Shown here in pieces: positions 24,690 through 35,376 of a stretch of 64,000 nucleotides of DNA (within the stretch, counting starts at the first letter, position 1; every line of letters begins with the position of its first letter). Position numbers and translations under genes: made by a program. Source of the stretch: Clarkia xantiana subsp. parviflora (taxonomy: Eukaryota; Streptophyta; Magnoliopsida; Myrtales; Onagraceae). The notes beneath the pieces were generated by a model. The model made no database searches, was not told where the DNA came from, and was given only the letters and a program-made list of their open reading frames with translations. Location: positions 3,262,634 to 3,326,633 of the forward strand of contig JAPTYO010000010.1 in NCBI GenBank assembly GCA_036873135.1, in the 5' to 3' direction.

Positions 24690-25232
24690 TAAGCATTAGG
24701 GAAATCCACTTGAGTGCACTTGAGTGGATTAAAAAATATTAATTTAATATTGTTTACGGTGTACTTAGAGCATTACTAAAAAAATTGACTTAATTTATGT
24801 AAAATATAACATATATTATATAAAGTTTTGAACAAATTATTAAAAAAATTATAGTAATGCTCGAGAGACCAAGAATCATTTAATGTGTTTTTGCTCCTTT
24901 TCGTTGAACAACTGAGAGCCCTTTGATGGGTGATTTTTTTTTTTTAAATCGGGTTCTATTCTTATATTATCAGAGCTAATAATGCATTTGTAGTTCCTTA
25001 AAGCCGGACTCATTATGTCCCAATACGATAATGCGCACAATTCTAGGCTTCTAGCATATACCAGTATACTTAATATACACATTAAGAAAAACCACTTAAG
25101 CCAATTAATAAAATGTTAATTTGATTATATTTTGCAATTGTAGATGTATATGCACATATTAGTAGTGCTTTAGTTATGACACTATTCAAAATCAACTAAA
25201 TTTTTTTGAAATAATAAAAATATGCTAAAACT

Positions 25233-25258
25233 GGGGGGGGGGGGGGGGGGGGGGGGGG
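25233..25258 (+). repeat. G homopolymer, 26 nt
   Basis: An uninterrupted run of 26 G in otherwise AT-rich DNA, read directly. It would be strongly G-quadruplex forming. The length could also be a sequencing or assembly estimate. Confidence 0.9.
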
Positions 25259-25828
25259 AATGAAAGAGCCACTTTTCAACAATAAATCATGCTTTTGTAT
25301 TATAAAATTTATTCATGAAAGTGTATTAATATTATTGGTTCTTAACGTATATCATCATGAGCTTACAACGATATGCATTAGAAATACATTAAATATTGTA
25401 GTTAAATTTCAAAACATGATCATGTGATCCCGATAATTTTTTTCTCTCGGTCAATCTGGAATTTATTTTGAATTTTTAGATTATTTTTAACTTGATATAA
25501 TATTTTTTTTTCACAATTTAAGTTAATTTTAGTATTCGAAACCGCTTAATACAATTAATTATTAAGAGAGTAACAAATAGTTTATTAGCATATATGGTAA
25601 AGACATGTAGCTTTTATGCATTAAATTGTAGGTTCGATTCTTTGTAATGACAATTTGTAATTTTTTTTTCTTTAAATGTTTAGAAATAAGAAATTACTAC
25701 AAAATCCCAAGTTAATTGATTACATTAATTAATTCAGCCAATATTAAGAAGGGTATTTGTGTAAAACCAAATTCCGCCTTAGTAGTATATATATAATTAG
25801 ATTGACGGTTACGGAATGGTCTTTGGCC

Positions 25829-25830
<2 letters not shown>

Positions 25831-25880
<50 letters not shown>
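25831..25880. repeat. (TA)n microsatellite
   Basis: About 25 alternating TA units just left of the long hairpin. Expected to be length-polymorphic. Confidence 0.9.
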
Positions 25881-25884
<4 letters not shown>

Positions 25885-25892
25885 GTATTATA

Positions 25893-26311
25893 AGAACATG
25901 ATGAAGCCAACCCCAAATATGATACAAAGTCATGATCGACCCGTCTCCGAAAATGATACAGTAGTATCTTATGATTAAAACAATTTGACTTAAATTATGC
26001 AACATAATATGGTATTGTATAAAAATATTTAAAAAAAGTAAAGTAAAATGTTTGAGGGACTGGGAGCAAAAACACTCATTAAAATATCATGGTCATTCAA
26101 GCATTTTACTTTAAATTTTTATTATTTTTATGTAATACAATATTATGTCATATCATTTAAGTTAAATTATTTTAATCATGATATAATATTGTATCATCTT
26201 CGGAGACGGGTCGATCATGACTTGATATCATCCTCGGGGTCGGCTTGATCATGTCATTGTAACATTCTCACAACGACAATGCATGTGTACGTAGAGCGTA
26301 CATGTATCTAG
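25893..26311 (+). mobile_element. Long perfect-looking hairpin with Helitron-like 3' end
   Basis: Inverted arms of about 160 bp (about 25893-26055 and 26098-26258) share the phrases AAGTCATGATCGACCCGTCT and CCGAAGATGATAC in opposite orientation, around a loop of about 40 nt. The right arm leads into TCATTGTAACATTCTCA, a hairpin CATGTGTACG...CGTACATG (about 26282-26304) and CTAG at 26308-26311 before host T. The tail is the same family as at 24642-24689. There is no coding capacity. Transcription across it would give long double-stranded RNA. Confidence 0.6.
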
Positions 26312-27093
26312 TCGTGTTAATATAACTCAGAACTAGACTTTAGCATGACGAATTAGGTGTAGAGAGTACTGAAATGCGAGATTAATATACATTTTAACTT
26401 ATAATAGGTTTTTCGTATCTAAATTTCTTGACGCGGACTGATTTTAGTTCTCGGTGTTTAATTGATTATTTCATTAGACAATTTAGATTTCTAATAAACC
26501 TTAAATAACTAGTGGCGATTCTTAAAAATCATATTTTTCAAAACAACATTTTAGATACACACGGAAACAAACATGTCACTAGGGTCAGGTTAAATGCAAC
26601 TATAAAACTGCCAACGTCCTAAATTAAGTGATTGTCCAAAAATTAAGCTTCACTCAATATTTTGAAAACCGAATCGGAGGTTGAACCAGCTAGATGATTA
26701 GTTCCCGGTCCAGTGAACCGATCAAATTAGTTGGCTAGGTGCTGCTTCGGATTCTACTTGCTAATTTTTGTCTTTTTAAGAATAGTGAATATCGGTCGGA
26801 CCGGTGTTAGTTTTCCTCGTCCGACCGCCAATTCACTTTTAACACCGGATTCAATGTGCATTTCAACCTTTTATTAATAAAAACAGATTGGTAGTATGTC
26901 AGGTTCATAGTTCGACTGTCGGTCTGGTTCGGTTTTCAAAACACTACCTAATTAATTAATTGACTAAAATGAACAAATCATAATAAGAAACCAAAAAAAG
27001 AAGAGGAGAATCTATTTTTAAATATTTCCATAAATTAATTGAAGGACACAACATAACAAATAGTAATAGACCAATGACTCTAAATCTGTGTCC
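26312..27093. other. DNA upstream of cystatin 2
   Basis: AT-rich sequence with one TIR element at 26660-26941 (separate entry). No gene was seen. Confidence 0.5.
26660..26941. mobile_element. Small TIR element with TTTTGAAAACCG ends
   Basis: The left end reads TTTTGAAAACCGAATCGG and the right end reads CTGGTTCGGTTTTCAAAA, an inverted repeat. Flanks CACTCAATA (26651-26659) and CACTACCTA (26942-26950) agree at 6 of 9 positions, which may be an aged 9-bp target duplication (Mutator-like). Non-coding. Confidence 0.55.
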
Positions 27094-27104
27094 CCTGAAA
27101 CCGC

Positions 27105-27112
27105 TATAAATA
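27105..27112 (+). promoter_or_regulatory. Ancestral TATA box of cystatin 2, displaced by an insertion
   Basis: ACCGCTATAAATAT is the same core promoter sequence that precedes cystatin 1 at about 23629-23642, where ATCCAACA follows at once. Here about 157 bp separates it from ATATCCAACA at 27271. A new TATA-like CTCTATATATAT lies at the right junction. Confidence 0.6.
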
Positions 27113-27113
27113 T

Positions 27114-27270
27114 GAGTGGTGATACAAACTGTGAAATATAGTGTGAAATTTCTATAGAAAGTGGTTTAGGGCCCCACCAATGACCAATACATTTGTTCCA
27201 TTACATTCTCTTTCATACTTTCACAGGAAATTTCACAGAAAATTTCATAGGTAGAAAATTTACTCTATAT
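27114..27270. mobile_element. Hairpin-forming insertion (MITE-like) in the cystatin 2 promoter
   Basis: Its presence is shown by comparison with the cystatin 1 promoter, which lacks it. Ends are imperfect inverted repeats (left GAGT...CTGTGAAAT, right ATTTCATAG...ACTC, about 15 of 24 positions), and several TGTGAAATTTC units occur in opposite orientation inside it. The flanks TATAAATA and TATATATA could be an 8-bp target duplication of hAT type with one change. The superfamily assignment is weak. Confidence 0.55.
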
Positions 27271-27428
27271 ATATCCAACAGGCCACGTTATCCAACAACG
27301 CTCTAAATCTGGGCCACCCCCTATTATTTATTGACAGTCTCTTCTTCTTCTTATTCCATACTTTCACATTTTGTTCACATTGATTGAATCCTTGGAGACC
27401 ATTCGACAGTTATCTTTTCTCAGCTAAA

Positions 27429-27770
27429 ATGGGATCCCTCTTCCGACTAATCTTCATCTTCATCGCTGCATCGGCCCTGCTTCCGACCGGTAAGAGTCGG
27501 AAGGTCGGGGGATGGGAGCCGATAAAGGATCTCAACGACCCTTATGTGAAGGAAATCGCAGAATTCGCGGTAACCGAGTACAACAAGCAATCCAGCAAGA
27601 GCCTGAAGCTGGATAGCATCAAGGACGGGCAGAGCCAGGTGGTTTCTGGGACTAATTACCGTCTGATCATAGCAGCCGGTGATGGAACAGCGACCAAGCA
27701 GTACGAGGCTGAGGTGTGGGACAAACCCTGGGTTCATTACAGGAACCTCACCTCCTTCAAGCCTGTTTAG
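27429..27770 (+). CDS. Phytocystatin (cysteine protease inhibitor), copy 2
   Basis: Secreted inhibitor of papain-like cysteine proteases, 113 residues, single exon. The ATG at 27429 aligns with that of copy 1; an in-frame extension upstream has no ATG. The signal peptide is about residues 1-20. The inhibitory wedge is intact: N-terminal GG in KVGGWEPI, the helix motif as IAEFAVTEYN, the loop motif QVVSG and KPW in the second hairpin. The C-terminus ends at the cystatin domain, so it is the short single-domain type without the legumain-inhibiting extension. Compared with copy 1 it keeps all functional motifs. Its promoter carries the insertion at 27114-27270, so expression may differ from the ancestral pattern. 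Confidence 0.93.
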   Translation: MGSLFRLIFIFIAASALLPTGKSRKVGGWEPIKDLNDPYVKEIAEFAVTEYNKQSSKSLKLDSIKDGQSQVVSGTNYRLIIAAGDGTATKQYEAEVWDKPWVHYRNLTSFKPV

Positions 27771-29261
27771 TATGATTTACCTATTATATGTATGTTATAA
27801 TGTTATCTTCAAATGTATGTCTTACATCTTTCCCCGCTGAGATTGCTATCAATTGTTCATGATAATTAATTCATAAATAAATTCACATGCCTGGTTGCTC
27901 GTTAAATTTTGGTTGGAAAAAACTCAAATTGTGAGTAAAATTGTACGAATATTACGTAGCAGAATGGGTTTATAATCGTCACTACTAACATATTCATTTT
28001 TTTGGATAAAAATAATTAATTTAGCATTTGCTTTTACCGTTTTTCTGCATTTACACGTTTTTCGGCCCTTCAGTACACATGTTCCTTGTTGGCCAAAAAA
28101 ATTTACACATGTTCCTCTTCTAAGATCTCCATTTTCCATAATTGTTAGAATATAAAATATCACTACGTAACAAATATCATCCTATTATTCTCCCAGTTAC
28201 ATAATTAAATAGAAAAACATATTAGATGATACATCGTTAGATGTTTAAATGCAAAAATATCATATTGAATGAATCATCTAATCTCCTTCATTTCTCTCTA
28301 AAACACACACCACGGCGACAACCACTAACCGTTCATCTTCTCCGGCAATGATCTTCAGCATATTCAACTCCGACTATTGTCTCCGCATTCTGATAAGAGG
28401 CATTTACATGAGTCTTTTGTACGAATATATTACGCGACAAAAACTTACAAACTTGTATATAAAAGACTATATTCTATCTGTTAAGTGGTCCACATGTCAC
28501 ACATATTTATTAAGATATCTAGTATAATATTTAAATATTGTGGGACTAAAAGTTTGAATCTTGTGGATGGGAGGACTTATAAAGATATTATTATTTACTT
28601 AGCAGTCCCAGACTTCGCCTATAAATAAAGGGTCAGTGTCATTCATCCAGACGTCCCATATAGTTAGGCAGAAGCCAGAAAGTCGCTAGACTGACCGATT
28701 CTTTGAGCAGGTTATCGTCAATTGTGCATACATATTCATCCAATCATAACCGAATGTACGATCTTAACTCCGCTGGGCATCGATCTAATATTAATTTTCT
28801 AACATCTCTATCTAGCATACAACAACCTTAATCTAGTATCATCAACATCTTTATTAGCTGACGCTACAAGTATTATTATGCGGCGAAGCAATCACATACG
28901 ACTCTTTATCTTCGTCTTCTAACTAAGGTCGCTAGCGACTACCTCCGGTGCTGGAGAGCTCTGATTAGGAGCTCTTCAACCCCAATTGGAGCCACTTGTG
29001 ACTCCAATAGGAGCTAGAATTCTCTGATTGGAAGCATTCTAGCCCAATCGGATCCATCGTGGCTCTAATTAGGCCATATATGGTTTTAGACGACTTAACG
29101 GTGAGTTTTGTGGTCATCGGTGATTGTGGTGGGCGACCGGAGTTGGAAGTTGATCTGCGGTAGTTAGGTGGTATCTGCTAGAGAGTTGGGTGTTTGTCGT
29201 TGGAGTTGGGTGTTGCCGGTTGGAGTCGGAGTGGTGGAAGGTTGAAGTAGTGTTGGTTGTC

Positions 29262-29745
29262 AACGCTAAAGAACAAATTAGACTTAATAATTATAAACAC
29301 TTGATTTTGAATAAAACGTTCAATTAGACTTGAATTGAGTCAAGTCTAAAAAGTATATGCTGAAACAATTTGAAATGTGTTAACTGTTAACATGTATTTA
29401 TTAATAATGACTTTGTACAATGCTAAAGATGAAATAGATGGATGAAAATCGTAGTAATGCTCATTCGAGTCTAAAAGCTATATGTAGAAACAAACATGGT
29501 GTGTACCAGCATGTCTATATTATTATTTAGTAAGTCCAATGCTAAAGACAACATACAAAGATGAAAATAATAATGTTGCAAACACATTTCAATAATTTGT
29601 TTTGACATACTAAAACCATCAATTAAACTTGAAGTGACTAAAGTCTAAAAAGTATATTTAGAAACACAAATATTTAGCATAACTGTATTAGTAATTGGTA
29701 TGTGCAACGCTAAAGATAACATACAAAGATGAAATTACAAAATGT
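29262..29745. repeat. Degenerate tandem repeat, units about 120-170 bp
   Basis: Phrases AAYGCTAAAGA..ACATACAAAGATGAAA and GTCTAAAAAGTATAT..GAAACA each recur three to four times in the same order (GCTAAAG near 29264, 29423, 29543 and 29711; GTCTAAAA near 29343, 29470 and 29643). No ORF. Confidence 0.6.
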
Positions 29746-30044
29746 TGAAATGGTATCTGCAACATTGGTAATCGTGTCTAATTGACCAAGCCAGTATCTG
29801 ATCCATAGCTAGGTCAGACCCTAGTTAGGGTAGGTAAGGCGACCCTAACCATGACCCGATCGAGCCATGAGCCGGACCCTGACTAGGTCAATTTAGACCT
29901 ACACGTTTAAAAGACCAAAATGAACAAAATAAAAGTTGCAGATCACTTGACTATTTAATGGAAAAACTAAAAGCTCACTAACGAACACACTTAAAATCAT
30001 TATAGCTTAAATCACTAAACCTCAAATCACTAATCCATACACCA

Positions 30045-30292
30045 TAATTAACTATTATACTATAAACATATATACCTTAAATCATTATACATTAAATCAA
30101 TGTACCTTAAATCATTATACATCAAATCACTATACCATAAATCAATATAGCATAAATTCCTATAAATAATTATACGATAAACCATAAACTACTATCCATA
30201 AATCACTATACCTTAAACCATTATACATCAAATCACTCTACCCTAAACTACTATATCATAAACTAATATACCATAAACCACTATACCTTAAG
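30045..30292. repeat. Degenerate short tandem array (ACCATAAATCACTAT type)
   Basis: About 15 imperfect units of 14-18 bp built from TATACC(A/T)TAAA and TCACTA or CCACTA. An array of the same composition occurs at 61150-61410, some 31 kb away. Confidence 0.7.
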
Positions 30293-30801
30293 ATCCGAGA
30301 GAGCGACATCTAAAAGCAAGACTTTAAGATCCAACACTAACATTTTTGCTTGTGGATAAATTACTAGCTCTGCCAAATATTCTGTCTAATTTGAAGAATA
30401 ACCACGCAGCTTGCATGTGATTAAAGAAAAAAACACGAAACTAACATAACATGTCAGAATTCAGAATTGCCCTTATAGAAAATGTGATTCTTGGAATGTA
30501 GGATGGAACTTTGTAATTCTGTTATATGGATAGTTATGAACGACTATGTGGATGAAGGCAATTCCGACATCTTAGGTCAGTTTCTTAGTTTTTCTTTACG
30601 TGCAAGCCATATAGTCATTTATATTTAAGTTAGATAGAATATTTTACAGAATGAGTAATTTAACCGTAAGAGAAAACCCGAACTAGCTATTTATTAAAAA
30701 AAATATCAGCTAGGAATTTGTCTGATCCCTCGTTATATTTTAAACTATCTTAATCATTTTGGAAACCTGACAAATATTTCCGCGTGTTAGAGTAGTAGTT
30801 A

Positions 30802-30804
<3 letters not shown>

Positions 30805-30837
<33 letters not shown>
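30805..30837. repeat. (AAT)n microsatellite
   Basis: Ten or more uninterrupted AAT units, read directly. Confidence 0.9.
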
Positions 30838-30839
<2 letters not shown>

Positions 30840-31207
30840 GTTTAAGTATGGATATGATTTAGTTATGGTGATTAATTGAGTGCAAATACACACCTCCAAC
30901 GAGATTGGAGTGTGGGGATGATTTTTCTAGTTGTTTATTTTCCATTGAAGCTATGGCTAAAAATAAAGGAAACGCAAGGTAAAGAGAAGTTTACAAAATT
31001 AGATAGTTAAGTGGTAACTAACCTCGGAAATTTCTCTGTGATTTTCTTCTCGAGTGGTGGTGGTATGAAAAGGGATTTGAATCGATAGATGGGGAAGAAA
31101 TCAATCACCAGATAGATGAGAAGAGCGGAGCAGGAGGTATCCAATTCCAAGGATAGGATACCTCTGAGCGAGCAAAGGGTGGCAGTTATAGGTCGATCAG
31201 AGGAAGA

Positions 31208-32269
31208 ATGGGGTCGATGCACAAAGCATCGAGGAAATTGTCTTCGGCCCTTCATCTTCGTCGTCGTCTCAGAAGAGTGGGCGGGTGGATCGGTGATCAC
31301 GTCCGCCACAAGGACAACAATAATGATTCAGCAACTCACTTCTCTATAGACAATGCTGTTGGTGTTGTTCGGATTCGGGTCAAGAGAGGCATTAATCTTG
31401 TTGTTCGTGACACCGTCTCCGATAGCAGCGACCCTTACATTATCTTCACAATGGGTGATCAGGTCAGCTCACCCACAGTGGTTTTACATAAATCGTATTC
31501 TTTAAAGTTGTCACGCAAACATTTATGTATACTACGTAACAAGACATACGTAAAATATATTTGCTCTGCAATCGTATTACTTAAACATATTTATTAAATA
31601 TATTTTATTATTAATGTAAAAACATAAATTTACGTGTGTGTCCCATCTTTAAGGAATGCTATGTAAAACCTTTGTAGAAAGTTTTTTTTTTGCTTTCTTT
31701 AAATAAACATGTAGGGCCCACGTTTACGTAAACCTTAAATAATACCACAGCAGAAGCTAAAGAGTCGGGTGGTGAAGAAGAACTGCAACCCCGAGTGGAA
31801 CGACGAACTCACTCTATGCGTGACCGATCCCAACATTCCAATATTTCTCGTGAGTGTTAATTAACTAAGAAATATATAATATTATATTACAATAAATTAA
31901 AGAAAATAAATATATATGTTGGATGTAATGTACTGTAATGCAATGCAGGCGGTGTATGATAAAGATATGTTGACTGGGGATGACAAAATGGGGAATGCGG
32001 AGATAGACCTAAAACCTTACCTGCAGTGCATAGAAGACGAGGATTTGGAGTTTGGGAAGCTTCCGTCGCCGACAACCTTATTTAGGGTTCAACCAAATAG
32101 GGATAACTGTCTGGCAGATGAGAGTTGCATTGTGTGGGAAAACGGCAAGATTGTGCAAGACATGCTTCTTAGGTTGCGGAATGTCCCACGAGGACAGATC
32201 CAACTCCAGATTGAATGGATTCAGCTTCAAACACCACCTATTACTACTACTACTATTACTGCATCCTAA
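31208..32269 (+). CDS. C2-domain ABA-related (CAR) family protein
   Basis: CAR proteins bind membrane lipids in a calcium-dependent way and help bring ABA receptors to the plasma membrane (known for the Arabidopsis family). Three exons, 31208-31462, 31754-31849 and 31949-32269, give 223 residues, all in phase 0. The first 50 residues are a basic extension rich in Arg and Lys not present in the shortest family members. The C2 domain starts at GVVRIRVKRG. Calcium-site aspartates are visible at 68 and 75 (VVRD...SSDPY) and in VYDKDMLTGDDKMG (121, 123, 128, 129). The CAR-specific insertion follows (LFRVQPNRDNCLADES, then GKIVQDMLLRLRNV). No ArfGAP zinc finger is present, which separates it from AGD12-type proteins. 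Intron 1 contains a MITE. The acceptor of exon 2 is a CAGCAG tandem site. Confidence 0.93.
31472..31678. mobile_element. MITE in CAR intron 1
   Basis: The left end reads CCACAGTGGTTTTACATAAA, and the right end reads ATGTAAAACCTTTGTAG, its approximate reverse complement. Inner arms share TATTCTTTAAAG and CTTTAAGGAATG. The same family is at 46877-47272, where the end is CCACAATGGT. No coding capacity. Confidence 0.6.
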
Positions 32270-34118
32270 TCCTTCTATAATAGCCAACCGTTGCTACCTA
32301 GCTAGCTACATGCATCCTGTAAATGCATCTGCTGCTCTGTGCATGTGTGTTGGAATTGAGGTCACTTGCCTTAATTGTTTTGTAGACTCTCTCTCTCTCT
32401 CTCTCTATATTCTAATTATTTATGTTATCGACTTGCAACTAACTATAGAATTCATTCACATTTTCAATCACCTCATTCTCATTACCAAGAAAATTAAACT
32501 TGAGTTATATATAGTAGCGGATCAAGTGGGTTTCTATTCTTTTGTAACTTCGATAACGAATCGTCGATTCGATATATCGATAAGTGGATCAATATAAAAG
32601 AATAAAAAATCGTATTCTCTATCTAACACCAAAATTAATTTAATAGCAGGTTATTTATATAGAATGAGTAGAATGAGTGTGAATCAATATTCGCATAATA
32701 AAAATAATTGATTTTACAACCAAATTAAGCAATAAACAAATTAACAATCATAATTGTTGGACTTATAGAAAAAAAAAATGAATGATCGAGACTTGAAGAG
32801 CTAGATCCAGCACTATTTATTATTGGTGGAAACTGCAACGTATCATTCGACGCAGTTGGATGTGGTGCTGACTTGGAGAGAAGACATTGGTTGTCCAATT
32901 CAGTAACTTTTTTTGGTAACTGCTTTTTCGGCCTAGTCATAAAAGATATTTGGTTAAAGAATCCGACACGCGTCTAGTTTGTCGTCTTTGCTGTCTTTGT
33001 TTTTTGGCCGTGTACGCTCTCTTCTTCTCTGTACTACTGTTGAGTTGAATAGAAGGGAAGAGAATATGCGTAGAGTCCAGCGAGGAAGATTCGCGACTTA
33101 ATTCGCATCTCTCTCTTCCATTCTGCGCATCTCCACTTTCATCATTTGTTCTTCTCCTGTATTTATTATTAGTTAGCAGTCTCCTCTCCTGTGCAACAGT
33201 GCAAGCTCCAACCGCTCCTCCAACTTCCGCAGGTTTCGTCTTCTCTCCCTGGCCTGTCCTCCCCAAGTAATTGATTTTATTCATACATTTATCTGTTTAT
33301 ATATCACATAGCGTTTACACTTGTTGTTATACTATTCTTTTGATTACATGAAAAGCCCAAGCTTTATTATTACAATTGAGAGTGAGACTGCTTGTTAATT
33401 GACGATTAATTTTGGGAGACTACCCGATTGATTGAATGATTGTTAAATTCGCTATTTTTCTTGATCAGTCGATGATGATGGTGATGATTTCTTATGAATT
33501 TGATTATGTGAAACCCTAATTTAGGTTCTAGCCGTAGCAGACATTCATTCTAGGCTCCCAAATTCAATGCAGGTTCATAAAAGCAACAACTTCCTTTCCT
33601 GTCAGGGGCTGCTTATGCTTCTGAAGATGTTTATCCTCTCAACCACTGTTAATTCCATGGTTTATGCAACTTTGTTTTCTCTTGCTCATTAATTCCTAAA
33701 TTAGTAGATTCACACCCTCCAAATTCCAAAATTGTGTATTTACTTTACTCTACCACTAGCTCTGCTTGTAACACAAAAACTTATTAAAAAACATGCCTGA
33801 TCCGCATCCTGTTTGAATTGGAGGTTTTTTCAATGAGCTTCCTTCCACTTTGTAAAAATGATCAACCTCCACTTTGCCTTTCATTAATTTTGTACTTCTT
33901 CCACCAGAAACATAGTGCTCTTTATTTCCACATTTATTATTATATCCTTTCCAGTCCAGAAATTGGCATTGTAATTCAAAGAAAACTGTTTTATGTTGTT
34001 GGAGTGTATTTTTAATAATAATAAGAATAATGCTGATCTGGACTATTATTTTTCTATGAATAAATGGTGCAGATATTCAGCGGTTGGTGCAGAAAATTGG
34101 TGGTTGCTGGAGTTGGTT
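32270..34118. other. CAR 3' flank and leader of the membrane-protein gene
   Basis: A (CT)n tract lies near 32390-32405. The region 33040-33266 is CT-rich and ends CCCCAA before GTAATT, which would suit a non-coding first exon; a candidate acceptor GGTGCAG at 34066-34072 is followed by the coding exon. This would be a leader intron of about 800 bp. It is inference without transcript evidence. Confidence 0.4.
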
Positions 34119-35102
34119 ATGAGTGCCCAGAGTGGCAACAGCACAGCCCTAAATGGTGTGTGTGGGGTGCAAGTCGTACCTCATTCACCGTTTGCAATCA
34201 AAGAAATTTCTCAACATGAGCCACTTTCCCACTCATCCTCCTCAGGAGATAGAGTGAATCAGCAGCAGTTGTTGATGCAGTAAGCTTGGATTGATTATTA
34301 TATTGAGTAGTGTCAATTTTATTAAGATGCTGCTGCTGCTGCTGATGCTACTGCCTTTGTGAATGTTGATGGAAGTCTTTTAGTAGGGATTTGAGTGAGT
34401 GGTGTTTGTGTATGTAGGCGGATATGGGAGCAGAGACCAGCATGCTTGAGACCTATTCACTGTTGCAACCGTGGTATGTAATATGGTTACTTATATGATA
34501 AGAAGAAGAGAATGTAGTTTGGGAGGAGTAATTGATTTCATTCATATAAGATGGGTTATTAATATTATTGCATTGCAGGTGATGAGAAAGTTGTGGAAAC
34601 AATTGCGAATGTGCTGACATCACTTCCATTCATAGCCTTGGGACTCCAAGCACCAAGGAATGATGTGAACAAAAAGATATATGCAAATTCATTGATTGGG
34701 GTGGGAATAGCATCAAGCCTGTACCATTGTTCAAGAGGGAAAATGAGGAGATACTTAAGATGGGCTGATTACACAATGATAGCCACAACTACAGTATGCC
34801 TGTCAAGAGCTCTCAGAAATGAGAATCCAAAACTGTTGATGGCAGCATCTGCACTTATTCTTCCAGTTCAACCTCTCATGGTATCAGCACTTCACACAGG
34901 GATGATGGAGGTAGCGTTTGCAAAGAGAGCATTAGAAGATCCGGAGCTAAGAAAGTATCATACGGTGCATAAGATGTCGTCAATTGTAGGATGCGCACTT
35001 TTCATAGCGGAAGATGTTTACCCCAAAACTCCGTTCCTCCATGCCGCTTGGCATCTTGCCGCCGCTGTCGGTATTGGAACATGTAACAAACTTCTCGAGT
35101 AG
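34119..35102 (+). CDS. Multi-pass membrane protein with CREST-like residue pattern
   Basis: Three coding exons, 34119-34279, 34418-34473 and 34579-35102, give 246 residues with consistent phases. Residues 1-54 are polar and probably disordered. A Cys-rich RIWEQRPACLRPIHCC segment follows, then several hydrophobic helices (from about 80 to the end). The membrane part holds S118-x3-H122 (SSLYH), D136 in RWADY and H227-x3-H231 (HAAWH) in the last helix. This Ser/His, Asp, HxxxH order is the metal-binding signature of the CREST superfamily (alkaline ceramidases, PAQR receptors, Per1), whose members are zinc-dependent or putative membrane hydrolases. I do not recognise a named plant family. Overall similarity beyond these residues was not tested, so the link is a hypothesis. 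The reading frame and splicing are well supported. Confidence 0.75.
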
Positions 35103-35376
35103 CTAGCTAGCTACATCCTCCTTGCTGCAAAATATGTCTTGTTTTACTTATCATCATTTTTGTATTAGGAGGAGGAGGAGTTTGTTATATATATTAATTA
35201 GTAGCCCATATTGGGTAGAGAAGGTCCTAATTAATTAGTGTAATCATCGTTTCATTGCTGGAATGGAATAGAGTGGAGTGTTATAATAAATATACTTTCA
35301 CGTACATACATATACATTCTGGGTCAGCAATTTTCATCACTATCCTACTGTATGCATGCGTACACCAATTTAATTA

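Larger units (their letters stand above)
24690..25892. other. AT-rich inter-cystatin DNA with homopolymer and microsatellite
   Basis: No gene. A small inverted repeat (GAGCATTACT...AGTAATGCTC) spans about 24767-24862. A run of 26 G is at 25233-25258. A long (TA)n tract is at about 25831-25880. Confidence 0.55.
27771..31207. other. Cystatin 2 3' flank and repeat-rich intergenic DNA
   Basis: The flank to about 28200 is shared with cystatin 1. At 28619-28628 a TATA-like CTATAAATAA in a non-AT-rich stretch resembles an LTR promoter, but I could not find element ends. About 28900-29260 is richer in G and C with many GG and TTGG words and no ORF. Tandem arrays at 29262-29745 and 30045-30292 and an (AAT)n tract at about 30805-30837 have entries or findings of their own. 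The last 200 bp before 31208 is probably the CAR gene leader. Confidence 0.5.

Noticed and set aside
25893..26258. Candidate microRNA precursor
   Set aside because: Arms are nearly fully complementary over about 160 bp with a transposon-like tail, as in MITE hairpins; nothing marks a discrete miRNA duplex.
28470..28840. Candidate solo LTR with CTATAAATAA
   Set aside because: No TG...CA boundaries, TSD or primer site could be fixed.
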